From positions 62,001-126,000 of IMG/VR virus record IMGVR_UViG_3300021964_000018: a stretch of 64,000 nt of DNA. One strand, 5' to 3'. Source of the stretch: a virus. Below, in pieces: positions 34,330-44,086 of the stretch. Positions within the stretch are counted from its first letter, which is position 1; every line of letters begins with the position of its first letter. The notes below the pieces were generated by a model, which saw only the letters and a program-made list of their open reading frames with translations, was not told where the DNA came from and did not search any database. A program made the translations under genes and the position numbers.

Positions 34330-37272
34330 ATGAAAATACAAATTAACAAACATGTTTTAGAAGCTTTTAAAAAAAGACTACAAGAAAATAAATCGTCTCG
34401 AGGGGATATGGATTTTAATAGGACAACTGGTTTTTATGGAAATCACGGTTCTGTTAAATCTTTTACAGCGGGAGAAGATGACAGTGAAGAATTGCCTTTA
34501 GAGCCTAGCGCACACATGGCAACTCAATTATCATCCGAAGAACCGCCTGTAGATGATCCTGATTATGTTCCTGCTACAAATAAAGAGTTAGCATTAGCTT
34601 TGAGTAGAATTGCAAGGGAAGTTCCATTTGATCAAATTGAAAAATATTATAGAAAATCTCATAATACGTTAGATGATGTTTTAGATGCGCATGATGCCAA
34701 TCTATTTGAGGCAATTGATTATGAGAAAATTCATCCAATGCACCATAAGGCAATTAAAGATTTAATTAATCAGTATGTTAAAGGTAATTATTCTCCAGAA
34801 GATGCAGCTAAAATTATCAAAAACAATAGAAATGTTTCAAGATATCCAGGCGTAACACTCGATGACATTGTCGATGAATTAAATACAATAGCTAATGAAC
34901 TCGATCCACAAGAAAAAGACACAGCGCCTCTTGAGCCCTCTGATCCTTTTGTTAATCCTCCTGCTGAATTAAAAGACTTAAGCCCGGCTAAAGAAAAAAA
35001 GAAAATTGCAAAGGGTGTTGTAATTGACTATGACAAAGAAAACGCAAAAGTTAAAAAATCAAAAGCTAAGAAACGCCATAGAAAGTTAAAAGACATCGAG
35101 CCGCCCTCAGAAGAAGCAATGGATAAACGTGCTGAAGATGAAATGTTAGATATGCTAGCATCTGCATATTCAGAATTTACTGAGATGGATGAATATGCAG
35201 CAACATGGGACTGGAGCAATTATGAAAACGATGCTCCCTACTTGAAGGTCTTGTTTGATATTATTAAAGTATTGCATCAATTATCTTATAGGGTATTGCA
35301 AGCAAATTATATTAATAAGTATGGTGGTTATGTTTATGACCCGGACGCTGATGTGGGAGGAAACAAAAAAGGCGGTTTTGTTTTATTGCAACAAGGTCCT
35401 ACTTCGAGGCCTGAAGCGCAAGCAATGATAAGAAGAATATATGCAGATTTTGGATTAACATATGAAAATATGATGAGGCAGCAAAATATACTCAAAATGA
35501 GTATTGAAGATTTGTCCGCTGTAATTGAACGTGCTATGATTGGAATATTTCAAAGAGTACCACAATTATATGCTCAATATTTAAAAGCAACGCCTGTTCA
35601 CATGAAAAACGTTGGAATTGAAGGAGATCCTCAAGATGTCGCAAATGAAAACATTGGTTTTTTTGCAACAGTCTTGGCACATAAGTACAAAGGTGAATCT
35701 GAAATTTTAGATAGAGATCTGGTTAATGTTGCAATTGCAGGAATATTCAAAAGATGTTTGTTAGATTTGCCCACAGAGTTAGGAATTCAGACTTCTGTTA
35801 ATCTATCCATTGACACTTTAACTAAAAAGAAAAAACAAAAAACAGATAAAACGTTTGGTTTTAATTTAGCAGGTGCAACTCGAAGATTTGAAAAGTTAAG
35901 AAAAGATCCTAAAATTGCAAAGGTTATAAAAAAATTAATGCCTAAATTAATTTTAGGCAAAATTGAAGAAACAAAAACAGCAAAAGTCAGCAAAAAAGGC
36001 GGCAAATATAATTTTGAAGATAAGTCAACAGGATTAGGTTATGAATTAAGTGTAAAAGAACTTAAAAACAAAATTCAAATATATGTTGATGAAAGATTAA
36101 AAGGAAAGCAACCAACTTTTGATGAAGAAGAAGCAGAAAGAGAAGTAGATCTAGATCCGGAATATGATGCAGAAGCTGAAGAAAAAGAAATAAAAGGCAA
36201 ACTTTCAAAAGATGATTATGAAGTCAGAAAAGCTGTGCAGGAAATGGAAAAAATGATAGCGTCAGGTGATTGGATGCATATAGCACCACTTTTTGGATTT
36301 TCTGGAGCACCAGGTGTAAGACAATGGTATTTAAGATATCCGGAAAGAAAATTCATGATTATGACAGCTGCAAGATCTGACAATGCACCGGCCGGTGCTA
36401 AACGTTATTTAGATGTATTTAGAGAAATGAGAGAAAACTTAGGTAATAGTTTAATAACTTTAAACCAAAATACTCCTGGTGTATTAGACCTCATGATTGA
36501 TGAAATCGCCAACAAGGGCAGCTTAACAACATCAGATCAAGCAATGATTGAACTTTTAGAAGAAATGAGAGGAAACATTGAAGAATTATTAGTATTATAT
36601 GAAGACTATGATTCGTATGAAGAATTAGAAGAACAAAACCCAGAAGAACTTAAACGGCTATCAAATACACCTGGAGGATCACTTTTAAGATTTGGTATTG
36701 GAGCAGTCTTTGATAAAATCATCAAAGACATGGATACAGAATGGCATTCTGAAATGAAAGCTTATCTTGAAACTAAAAATGGTTTAAAAGAAAAAGATGC
36801 ACGTGATTTAGCATATTATTTTACCGGTCTTAAAAATAAGCCTAGTAAAGGAGACTTTTCCGAAGACAAAGATAAATTATCAAAAGCTGCTCAGGCCTTT
36901 GTTGACGTCGGAATGGAAGCTGAGGAGTTTTTTGAGGCATTAAGATATTCACAAGGATGGTTCTTTTCTACATTAGACAGGGAGCTTAGAAAAGGTGTAG
37001 AAGGAGACAATTATTATAATATGGTAAGAGATTTAACTAGTCAACCACTTTACAAAAAAGATAAAAAAGGTGTTATAAAACTTGATAAAAAAGTGTATAA
37101 CATATTTAAAAAGATGATTGAAGGCAAAAACGGTGCAATATCTGCTTATTTAGACAATTTAGCAATTGAAGAGTTTCAACAGGCAACTCAAAAAAAGATT
37201 GAAAAAATAAAGTCAGAAAAGCCTGAAATATTTATGGAAAATTTAAAAAATATTATTAGAAGGTTGATTTAG
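34330..37272 (+). CDS. 984-aa-class unknown virion-type protein
   Basis: About 980 aa from ATG 34330, six bases after GGAG. N-terminus MKIQINKHVLEAFKKRLQEN is a loose form of the tag with V-L-E and L-Q-E sites. Residues 60-290 are acidic and Pro-rich linkers between helices; a Lys-rich stretch lies near 245; from 290 on the protein is helical with YSEFTEMDEYAATWDWSNYE and DWMHIAPLFGFSGAPGVRQW. No enzymatic motif recognised. Its size and place next to head-like genes suggest a capsid-internal or large structural protein. Confidence 0.55.
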   Translation: MKIQINKHVLEAFKKRLQENKSSRGDMDFNRTTGFYGNHGSVKSFTAGEDDSEELPLEPSAHMATQLSSEEPPVDDPDYVPATNKELALALSRIAREVPFDQIEKYYRKSHNTLDDVLDAHDANLFEAIDYEKIHPMHHKAIKDLINQYVKGNYSPEDAAKIIKNNRNVSRYPGVTLDDIVDELNTIANELDPQEKDTAPLEPSDPFVNPPAELKDLSPAKEKKKIAKGVVIDYDKENAKVKKSKAKKRHRKLKDIEPPSEEAMDKRAEDEMLDMLASAYSEFTEMDEYAATWDWSNYENDAPYLKVLFDIIKVLHQLSYRVLQANYINKYGGYVYDPDADVGGNKKGGFVLLQQGPTSRPEAQAMIRRIYADFGLTYENMMRQQNILKMSIEDLSAVIERAMIGIFQRVPQLYAQYLKATPVHMKNVGIEGDPQDVANENIGFFATVLAHKYKGESEILDRDLVNVAIAGIFKRCLLDLPTELGIQTSVNLSIDTLTKKKKQKTDKTFGFNLAGATRRFEKLRKDPKIAKVIKKLMPKLILGKIEETKTAKVSKKGGKYNFEDKSTGLGYELSVKELKNKIQIYVDERLKGKQPTFDEEEAEREVDLDPEYDAEAEEKEIKGKLSKDDYEVRKAVQEMEKMIASGDWMHIAPLFGFSGAPGVRQWYLRYPERKFMIMTAARSDNAPAGAKRYLDVFREMRENLGNSLITLNQNTPGVLDLMIDEIANKGSLTTSDQAMIELLEEMRGNIEELLVLYEDYDSYEELEEQNPEELKRLSNTPGGSLLRFGIGAVFDKIIKDMDTEWHSEMKAYLETKNGLKEKDARDLAYYFTGLKNKPSKGDFSEDKDKLSKAAQAFVDVGMEAEEFFEALRYSQGWFFSTLDRELRKGVEGDNYYNMVRDLTSQPLYKKDKKGVIKLDKKVYNIFKKMIEGKNGAISAYLDNLAIEEFQQATQKKIEKIKSEKPEIFMENLKNIIRRLI

Positions 37273-37682
37273 TGTCTCGGTTATTAGAAAATATAATAAA
37301 TAAAAGTATGTCTATTGATTTTGACATGAGTAAAAGTTATAGTGAAAATATTAATAACAAAAACATATCAAAACTTACTAGCTCATTTAATGATGTACCA
37401 ATTGACCCAATTGAATCAACTTGGCAAGAAGTTAAATATGACAATAAATTATATTTCGAAAAAATTTATACTTTTAATGATACTAAACACATAAAATATT
37501 TTTTAAGCGAATATTTTGATGTGTATAAAAAACTAGGATATGAACCTGAATTATTTATAAAAGGCAGAAAAGTTAAAGTTTATTTAGGGAATCCAGTCTT
37601 TGGAGATGTTTCAGAGTTAGACATTCAATTTTCAAAATTCTTAGACGAAGTGTATGAAGATATATTTTATGTAAGAGATTGA
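37272..37682 (+). CDS. Unknown small protein
   Basis: 136 aa with GTG start overlapping the previous stop. Mixed alpha/beta, Tyr/Phe/Asp-rich (EYFDVYKKLGYEPELFIKGRKV). No recognised family; co-translated with the 980-aa gene, so perhaps part of the same structure. Confidence 0.5.
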   Translation: MSRLLENIINKSMSIDFDMSKSYSENINNKNISKLTSSFNDVPIDPIESTWQEVKYDNKLYFEKIYTFNDTKHIKYFLSEYFDVYKKLGYEPELFIKGRKVKVYLGNPVFGDVSELDIQFSKFLDEVYEDIFYVRD

Positions 37683-37685
37683 TAC

Positions 37686-38012
37686 ATGTCTTTCTTTATA
37701 AGTGATGAGTTAAAAGATCAAATTAATATTAAAGATTCTGCTAAAGAAGAACAACCTGCAGCATCTTCTTTTTATTTCAAAATAAAAGAAACAAATTATT
37801 ATTTTGATTTAATTTCAATAAAAAGAAAAAACAGTATTTTAACAATGTTTGTCAAGGTCTCATCATACGATCCTATGTTTTTAGTAAAGCCTGATAGTGA
37901 TATTGAAGTATATGACAAAAATGAAATGTTAGGTTTTATGATATATAATGATATTTTTATTGAAAAAAAGAAATCTCATTACAAAATAAAGTTTAAAGTA
38001 TCAGTTTGCTGA
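37686..38012 (+). CDS. Unknown small protein, beta-rich
   Basis: 108 aa, three bases after the previous stop. FKIKETNYYFDLISIKRKNSILTMFVKVSS suggests beta strands. No recognised family. Confidence 0.5.
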   Translation: MSFFISDELKDQINIKDSAKEEQPAASSFYFKIKETNYYFDLISIKRKNSILTMFVKVSSYDPMFLVKPDSDIEVYDKNEMLGFMIYNDIFIEKKKSHYKIKFKVSVC

Positions 38013-38042
38013 AATAAATATTAAAAGAATTAGGAGAAAGTT

Positions 38043-38813
38043 ATGATTAAAATTAACACCGAGCAAGAATTAATTCAGTTTTTAAAATTAATTTCTGAAG
38101 AAGCTGTTACGAAGTCTCAACAGGTTTTAGATAAAGATCCTTATATCCAACAATTTAAAATCGAAAATGAAAAAAATAACAAGATATATGAGCAAGAGGA
38201 AGAGGAAGCAGCAGAAGAAGAGGAACCTGCCGAAGAAGAGGAAGCTCCAGCTGAAGAAACTCCTGAGGATTCTGGTGAAGAAGAAGCAGAGGAAGAAGGC
38301 GGAGAAGATGTTGAAGAGGAAGATGACTTAAATCCTGCAGCAAAAAAAGCATTAGAACTTCCTGATTATAAATCAGGAGATGAAGTAACGATCGATCAAG
38401 TATTAACAGCAATTAATCTTGTTCGTGCTGGTAGTTCAACTAAAGATAAAAAGACAAAAACAGAAATTTCCGATTATTTTGATAGATTAGACAAAGAAGA
38501 AAAAGGAGTTTTATTAATCTTTTTAAAAGAGCTAGCAAAAATTATGACCGGAGCTACTGAAGGTGATGATGCTCAAGATCCTAGCGAGCCAAAAGCTTTC
38601 TTTGATATTATTACTACTAAAGATGAAGAAAAAGAAGAAAAACCCTCTCAAGATTCTGAAAAGTCTGCAGATGCTGGTTTAAAATCTAAAGAGCAAATTC
38701 AACCTGATAATCAGTCTAGGGGTGAAGAAGACACAACACCTCCAATTAGAGTCAATGAAGTACAAGATATGACAGCTCTTCGAAATAAAGTAAGAATGTT
38801 AATGAATGGATAA
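38043..38813 (+). CDS. Acidic protein, possible scaffold or internal head protein
   Basis: 256 aa preceded by TAGGAG. N-terminal helix MIKINTEQELIQFLKLISEEA, with I-S-E, may be a loose tag variant. Residues about 55-100 are almost pure Glu/Ala/Pro. The middle is helical (DYFDRLDKEEKGVLLIFLKELAKIM), and the C-terminus INEVQDMTALRNKVRMLMNG-like text ends in a helix. Prohead-core proteins have such composition. It is adjacent to the MKIKR gene downstream. Confidence 0.5.
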   Translation: MIKINTEQELIQFLKLISEEAVTKSQQVLDKDPYIQQFKIENEKNNKIYEQEEEEAAEEEEPAEEEEAPAEETPEDSGEEEAEEEGGEDVEEEDDLNPAAKKALELPDYKSGDEVTIDQVLTAINLVRAGSSTKDKKTKTEISDYFDRLDKEEKGVLLIFLKELAKIMTGATEGDDAQDPSEPKAFFDIITTKDEEKEEKPSQDSEKSADAGLKSKEQIQPDNQSRGEEDTTPPIRVNEVQDMTALRNKVRMLMNG

Positions 38814-38816
38814 AAA

Positions 38817-39941
38817 ATGAAAATCAAAAGAAGCGACTTAGAAAAATTAATCCAAACTAATCTTATGAATGAAATTGTGTCATTATCTACTGGTGGTACA
38901 AATTATGAAACTGTAGATTATGAAAAGTGTGATATTAAAATACCACAAATTTTTAAAGATGTTTTTTTAAATACATTTTATGACGGTATAACGCCAAGAG
39001 AAGTTCGTTCTGCAATGTCCCAACATTTTGAAGAAAGCAATCCTAGATCAAATAAGGAAAAAGCAGCAAGAATAGCTGCTGTATTTAATGATGATGTTAT
39101 TAATAATATCACAAGTTTATTAACATCTTTTGCAAACATAGCAGGTGTTCCCGCTGTTGTTTGTAATTTTTTACAACTTGCAATAAATGAATTTGAAGAT
39201 CTTTTTAAGACATATGTTGATTTAGACAAAGATGAAGATAATAAGCTAGGTGATAATGTTTTACCTTTTGCTATTAAAAATTTAAAAGATGCATTGACAA
39301 TTGCAATGAGTAGGATTGAAACAGACTCGAATGGTATTAACACCGATATAATATTTATAGATCCTGCCGTTCCAATGCAAAACAACCCAGAATATAATTC
39401 TATATTACTTTTAATCTGCGGAGGTGAATTATTTGAAACACTTCCTCCAAAAGCAGGGGCCATGAAGCTTCAGGATGACGATAGGGAGTTTTTTGCTAAG
39501 CTAAAACAAATTGACAATACATTTATGGATTTTCAAGATGAAATGAATAGGCTTTATTCTAGATTAGATAAAAACTCTACATATATACGCATCGCCTCAG
39601 ATATGACGTCCATTATAAGCGAAAACTTAATTTCAAATAATTTATCTTCGGAACAGTCTAGTGTCGAAAGTGCTATCCAAAATGCATTGACAGATACTAA
39701 GCTTATTGAATCTTTAGAAAAAAATGATGCCGAAGCTTCAGAAGAAAAGGCGGTGGTTAATAAGAAAAAATATGTTAAAAGTTGTATTCAATTATTTGAA
39801 TATATATATTCAATGTGTTATTATCATTTAATAAATGTAATACCTAGAAGGTCAGGAACAAACGATATTCAAATATATTATGAAAATAATCCAAACTTTT
39901 ATACACTTCTTCGACAATTAGCACCAAAATATTTAAGGTAA
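38817..39941 (+). CDS. Unknown 374-aa protein with MKIKR start
   Basis: 374 aa, three bases after the previous stop. MKIKRSDLEKLIQTNLMNE resembles the tag but lacks a clear [IL]-x-E site, so I treat it as uncertain. The body is helical with YDGITPREVRSAMSQHF and a middle with MQNNPEYNSILLLICGG. No family known. Likely part of the same virion module. Confidence 0.5.
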   Translation: MKIKRSDLEKLIQTNLMNEIVSLSTGGTNYETVDYEKCDIKIPQIFKDVFLNTFYDGITPREVRSAMSQHFEESNPRSNKEKAARIAAVFNDDVINNITSLLTSFANIAGVPAVVCNFLQLAINEFEDLFKTYVDLDKDEDNKLGDNVLPFAIKNLKDALTIAMSRIETDSNGINTDIIFIDPAVPMQNNPEYNSILLLICGGELFETLPPKAGAMKLQDDDREFFAKLKQIDNTFMDFQDEMNRLYSRLDKNSTYIRIASDMTSIISENLISNNLSSEQSSVESAIQNALTDTKLIESLEKNDAEASEEKAVVNKKKYVKSCIQLFEYIYSMCYYHLINVIPRRSGTNDIQIYYENNPNFYTLLRQLAPKYLR

Positions 39942-39973
39942 AATTTTTATATTTTAGATTTTCTCATTAATAT

Positions 39974-40001
39974 TCCTTAATAAGTTTAACGTTATTAAGG
40001 A
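39974..40001 (+). promoter_or_regulatory. Perfect 10-bp hairpin hiding the ribosome site of the 40008 gene
   Basis: TCCTTAATAA pairs exactly with TTATTAAGGA around an 8-base loop. The right arm includes AAGGAG, the ribosome site for ATG 40008, so it should be closed in the folded mRNA. Confidence 0.6.
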
Positions 40002-40007
40002 GAAGAC

Positions 40008-40361
40008 ATGCGTGACACAAAAAATTGGGTACCAGAAATCATGTACGAAGATGCTGAAGATGGTTTAACTTCTAAAATTCCTTTTATTATGGTTCCAAAA
40101 GAAGAAGAAATGCCAAAACTTTTATTTATGTTTGAAAGTAGAGAAACAGGTGAATATGAACCCGGGCCTGAGGGTGAGCAATTACCTATTATTGACATGG
40201 AATTACATCAATATGCTGACATGGTTTATTTGAAGCAGGGATTAACACCTGAATTATATGACCAAGTAAGACTATGTCTAGGATTAAAGCCTCTGTCTAC
40301 AGCTGTGGTTGAAGGTAAAGAAATAACTGATCGTATCAGAGAAAAAATTACTAATCAATAG
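40008..40361 (+). CDS. Small acidic unknown protein
   Basis: 117 aa. NWVPEIMYEDAEDGLTSKIPFIMVPKEEEMPKLLFMF, then a Gly/Pro/Glu hinge and a helical end. I recall no family. The ribosome site is in a perfect hairpin. Confidence 0.5.
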   Translation: MRDTKNWVPEIMYEDAEDGLTSKIPFIMVPKEEEMPKLLFMFESRETGEYEPGPEGEQLPIIDMELHQYADMVYLKQGLTPELYDQVRLCLGLKPLSTAVVEGKEITDRIREKITNQ

Positions 40362-40442
40362 GAATATTTAATTGCAACGTTATATGTATAACAAGTAAAG
40401 TTAAGTCGTAATTTTATTTAATAATAAAGGAGAAATTAAAAG

Positions 40443-40907
40443 ATGCGCTTAGATATGGATAGAATCTGTCAATTAGCAGGTATAAAAGGAACTAGTTCAC
40501 ACAGACGTACAGCAGGAATGCTTCGTGAAAGTGCTCATGATCAAGAAGAAGGTATGCATTACGAAGAAAAAGAAGCTGAAGAAGGTATGCATTACGAATC
40601 ATTAGATAAAGAAGAAGGCGAAGAAGGCGAAGGAGCAAACGAGATGGTAGAGATTGATGAAGTTATGTTAGTTCAAGAACTTCGTCGAGCTAAAAGATTA
40701 ATGAATGAGTCTAGAAAGAGAAAAGCCGCTAAGCGTCAACAACTTCAAGAAATGCAGCTTAAAGCTGTTATTGATCAAGAAGTTAAAAATGTTATCAAGG
40801 ACATGCAATTAAATTCTGGATGGGTTTACGGAGATAGAAAGCCAACTAGATCACGCAATGGTTTTACTCATCAAGGATCCTACCTTAAAGGTATTGGATT
40901 TAAGTAG
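40443..40907 (+). CDS. Possible internal virion protein with EEGMHYE repeats
   Basis: 154 aa preceded by AAGGAG. Starts MRLDMDRICQLAGI, a phage N-terminus I have seen on virion proteins but cannot verify. An EEGMHYE motif is duplicated around residues 36 and 49. A long basic/acidic helix follows and the end is basic (TRSRNGFTHQGSYLKGIG). Low-complexity acid-base composition fits a head-core type protein. Confidence 0.5.
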   Translation: MRLDMDRICQLAGIKGTSSHRRTAGMLRESAHDQEEGMHYEEKEAEEGMHYESLDKEEGEEGEGANEMVEIDEVMLVQELRRAKRLMNESRKRKAAKRQQLQEMQLKAVIDQEVKNVIKDMQLNSGWVYGDRKPTRSRNGFTHQGSYLKGIGFK

Positions 40908-40989
40908 GATATAATAATCTTACGACAATTTTATTTATAAATTTGTCCTATTTGACTGTATTATTACCTAGAATTAATTTGGAGGTAGT

Positions 40990-41436
40990 ATGGAGTATCA
41001 AGTAGGACAAATTTTGTATTTGTGTAATGAAAAGAAAATGAATATATTCCCAATACAAGTTGTTGAAGAAGTAATAAGAACAACTTTGGATGGAAAAGAA
41101 AAGACATATATTGTGATGTTGCCAGATAAAGAAAAAACTCAATTTAGTATTGATAAAGTCAAAGATGATTTATTTTTATCTTTGGAAGAAGTTAAAAATC
41201 ATATGATAAAAAATGCGACAACTGCAATAAACAATATGGCAAAATCAGCAAAAGATCTAGAAAGATTAGCATTTAATATCAAGCAAGAAAAAGAACAACA
41301 GCCTGTTTTAAAAGAAGTTCAAAATAATAATGACGTGCAAGTAGATACCAATGATGATATAATAACAGTGGACCTTGGCGGTGGCGTTAAGGCAAAAATG
41401 AATACAAAAAATCTAAACAAGGTAGCAAATCAGTGA
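40990..41436 (+). CDS. Unknown protein
   Basis: 148 aa, ATG preceded by GGAGG. EYQVGQILYLCNEKKMNIFPIQVVEE and a helical, Lys/Gln-rich middle, ending TVDLGGGVKAKMNTKNL. No family recognised. It overlaps the FEN gene by four bases. Confidence 0.5.
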   Translation: MEYQVGQILYLCNEKKMNIFPIQVVEEVIRTTLDGKEKTYIVMLPDKEKTQFSIDKVKDDLFLSLEEVKNHMIKNATTAINNMAKSAKDLERLAFNIKQEKEQQPVLKEVQNNNDVQVDTNDDIITVDLGGGVKAKMNTKNLNKVANQ

Positions 41437-42233
41437 AAGTTTTATTTTTAGACGCATATAATTTAATTTACAGAGCACGTAGCGGTTTCACACAAGGGGA
41501 GTATGCTGTTGTATATAACTTCTTCAGAGGTGTCAGGCCTTTAGTTGAAAAATTTTCACCTGATAAGGTGTACTTTGTATTGGAAGGCAATCCTAAATTT
41601 AGAAAACAACTTAGCGAAGGAAATTACAAAGGTAATAGAGAATCTGCAGGTGATGATTTTCATCGACAAAAAGCAGCAATTATTAATATTGTAGGTGAAC
41701 TGTTTCCATTTGAGTCTGTGAGACACCCAGAATTAGAATGTGATGATACAATTGCAACATTAGCAATGCAGCATGCAGCAGATGGAGATGAAATAACAAT
41801 TATTAGTTCAGATTCTGATTTTATTCAGTTGTTAAATATTGACAGGTACGATATTCAAATTTATAATCCTGTTAAAAAGAAATATTTTGAAACACCAGAG
41901 TATGATTACGTTACATGGAAGGCATTACGTGGAGATGCAACTGATAATATACCTGGTATTCCAGGTATTGGTGATAAAACTGCAACTAAAATCGTATCAG
42001 ATCCTCAAAAAATGAAAACGCTTCTTGAAAATAAAGAAAAAAGAGAAATATTTGAAAGAAATGTAAATTTAATTAGACTAGTTGATTTTTCTAACGACAT
42101 GTCAAAATTAGAAAGTAGAACCGGTTCTGGCGATTGGGATATGATCGAACAAACATTTGAAGATTTAGGTTTTGAATCAATGCTAAAAGAAAAGACATGG
42201 AACAAATACGTAAAAACATTTGAGGGGTTATAA
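41433..42233 (+). CDS. FEN/PolI-type 5'-3' exonuclease (T4 RNase H-like)
   Basis: 266 aa, GTG start overlapping the previous stop. Acidic active-site motifs in order: LFLDAYNLIYRAR, VFLE-type strand with LEGNPKFRKQL, PELECDDTIAT, IISSDSDFIQLL, and the helix-hairpin-helix RGDATDNIPGIPGIGDKTA. These enzymes remove RNA primers and flaps at replication forks. It fits with the DnaE polymerase. Two bases before the next small gene. Confidence 0.92.
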   Translation: MKVLFLDAYNLIYRARSGFTQGEYAVVYNFFRGVRPLVEKFSPDKVYFVLEGNPKFRKQLSEGNYKGNRESAGDDFHRQKAAIINIVGELFPFESVRHPELECDDTIATLAMQHAADGDEITIISSDSDFIQLLNIDRYDIQIYNPVKKKYFETPEYDYVTWKALRGDATDNIPGIPGIGDKTATKIVSDPQKMKTLLENKEKREIFERNVNLIRLVDFSNDMSKLESRTGSGDWDMIEQTFEDLGFESMLKEKTWNKYVKTFEGL

Positions 42234-42234
42234 A

Positions 42235-42441
42235 ATGTATTTAAGTGATGACGTACAAAAGACATTAAGAGGGTTAGGAAAAATATCCGAACAAGAGGTT
42301 GTAAAAAAAGAAGGCGACATATACGTTGCATTTAACGTTTTAACCAGCGAAAGTAGAATATTAACATCAGATCACCAACTGATTGAATCATTGTCATCAA
42401 ACAGAGGAGGTCGACCAAATCAACAAATTTTAAAGGGTTAA
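42235..42441 (+). CDS. Small unknown protein between FEN and GroEL
   Basis: 68 aa from ATG 42235. MYLSDDVQKTLRGLGKISEQEVVKKEGD; one base separates it from GroEL. It is shorter than GroES (about 95 aa) and lacks the mobile-loop pattern, so it is not a clear cochaperonin. Confidence 0.5.
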   Translation: MYLSDDVQKTLRGLGKISEQEVVKKEGDIYVAFNVLTSESRILTSDHQLIESLSSNRGGRPNQQILKG

Positions 42442-42442
42442 T

Positions 42443-44062
42443 ATGGAAATCAAAAGAGAAGTAATTTTTAAAGATAGTTTTGAAAGTAAAATAAAAAAAG
42501 GAATTGACACACTTTCAAATGCAGTTAAAACAACAATGGGGCCTAAAGGAAAATTAGTTCTTATTCAGAGAGAAGGACAACACCCAATCGTAACAAAAGA
42601 TGGCGTAACAGTTGCTAATTCTATCAATCTAGTGGATGAAGTAGAAAATTTAGGCGTTAAAGTTTTAAAAGAAGCAGCATCTAGAACTGCTGATGAAGCG
42701 GGTGACGGAACAACTACCTCAACTGTTTTAGCACAAGCCATTTTTAACGAAGGCTTAAAAATGAAGTCTGCAGGATTTCAAATTGATTTAATTAAAAGAG
42801 GTATTGATTCTTCACTTAAATTAATTAAAGATTATTTACTTGAAGCAAAAAAAGATGTAACGAGTAATGAAGAATTAAAGCAAGTTGCAATGATATCTGC
42901 AAACGGTGAAGAAGAAATTGCTAATCTTATTGTCGACGCAATTCAGGCAGCTGGACCTGATGGGTCAGTCATTGTTGAAGAAGCAAAAGGATTTAAATCA
43001 GAGCTTAATGTTGTTGATGGTTTTCGATTAGAGCGCGGATATTTGTCGCCTTATTTTGTAACAGATAAAAATAAAATGACATGTGAATTTGAACGCCCTT
43101 TAATCCTAATTGCCGACAGAGAATTCAATACAATACACGACCTTATGAAACCATTGGAAACGGCTTTGGATTCATCCAGGCCTATTCTGATCATCGGAAA
43201 TGATATCCAAGGTGATGCTCTTCAAGGAATGGTATTAAATAAAGTAAAAGGATCGTTGCGGGTTTGTGCAATTAAGTCTCCGGGTTTTGGCGGGTCTAGA
43301 CATGATATGTTGGTAGATTTGCAGTCAGTTATAGGAGGTGAAGTAATTACATCTTCGTTTAATATGAGCGAATTTAAAATGGAGCATTTTGGAACGTGTG
43401 AAAAATGTATTATTCATAAAAACATGACAATGATTATTTCAAAAGACACGAAGCAAAAAAATAAAAAGATTGAGGAACGAATCGATTCAATTCGAAGCCG
43501 CCTGCTAGAAAGATATTCATTGCAAGATGGTGAAGAAAACATTTTAAAGTATCGTTTACAACAATTGTCGGGAGGTATTGCAATATTACGAGTTGGAGCT
43601 GCTACAGAATCTGAATTGATTGAGAGGTATGATCGTGTTGATGACGCATTGCATGCAACGAGGGCAGCTTTGCAAGAAGGAATCTTACCAGGTGGAGGAG
43701 TTGCATTAGCAAGAAGTTCAAAAAAGCTTAAGGAATTATCGACAACAATTGATAATCCTGATATAAAAGCTGGAGTTGAAATAATGTTAAGAGCTGTTAC
43801 GTCGCCTTTTAAGCAAATCATAAAAAATGGCAATAAGTCAGATCAAACGTTATTAGATGCTGTGATTGAAAAAGATAATAATACAGGTTATGATTCTAGA
43901 AATAATAAGTTTGGTGATATGTATTCTTTGGGAATTGTGGATCCACATAAAGTTGTTAGATGTGCAATTGAAAATGCAACGTCTGCAGCAACAATGTTGT
44001 TGAGTGTTGAATGTTGTCTTATAAGTTTGAAACAAGAAAATTCAGAAGATAATTATAATTAA
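42443..44062 (+). CDS. groEL: GroEL-type group I chaperonin (60 kDa)
   Basis: 539 aa, the normal GroEL length. TTMGPKGKLV and TKDGVTVANSINL are the N-terminal signature, AGDGTTTSTVLAQAI the ATP-binding motif with the DGTTT loop, and LPGGGVALARSSKKL the nucleotide-contact loop. It should fold proteins in an ATP-driven cage. The C-terminus ends in QENSEDNYN without the Gly-Gly-Met tail, and no groES is adjacent. A few other large phages carry chaperonins, usually thought to fold capsid or enzyme proteins. Expression is probably coupled to the FEN gene cluster. Confidence 0.95.
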   Translation: MEIKREVIFKDSFESKIKKGIDTLSNAVKTTMGPKGKLVLIQREGQHPIVTKDGVTVANSINLVDEVENLGVKVLKEAASRTADEAGDGTTTSTVLAQAIFNEGLKMKSAGFQIDLIKRGIDSSLKLIKDYLLEAKKDVTSNEELKQVAMISANGEEEIANLIVDAIQAAGPDGSVIVEEAKGFKSELNVVDGFRLERGYLSPYFVTDKNKMTCEFERPLILIADREFNTIHDLMKPLETALDSSRPILIIGNDIQGDALQGMVLNKVKGSLRVCAIKSPGFGGSRHDMLVDLQSVIGGEVITSSFNMSEFKMEHFGTCEKCIIHKNMTMIISKDTKQKNKKIEERIDSIRSRLLERYSLQDGEENILKYRLQQLSGGIAILRVGAATESELIERYDRVDDALHATRAALQEGILPGGGVALARSSKKLKELSTTIDNPDIKAGVEIMLRAVTSPFKQIIKNGNKSDQTLLDAVIEKDNNTGYDSRNNKFGDMYSLGIVDPHKVVRCAIENATSAATMLLSVECCLISLKQENSEDNYN

Positions 44063-44086
44063 ACATTATATTGTCGGAGATGCAAC

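Noticed and set aside
40924-40947. Terminator at 40924-40947
   Set aside because: GACAATTTT/AAATTTGTC can pair with one mismatch, but there is no T-run.
42235-42441. A GroES just before GroEL
   Set aside because: 68 aa is too short and the sequence lacks the GroES mobile-loop pattern.
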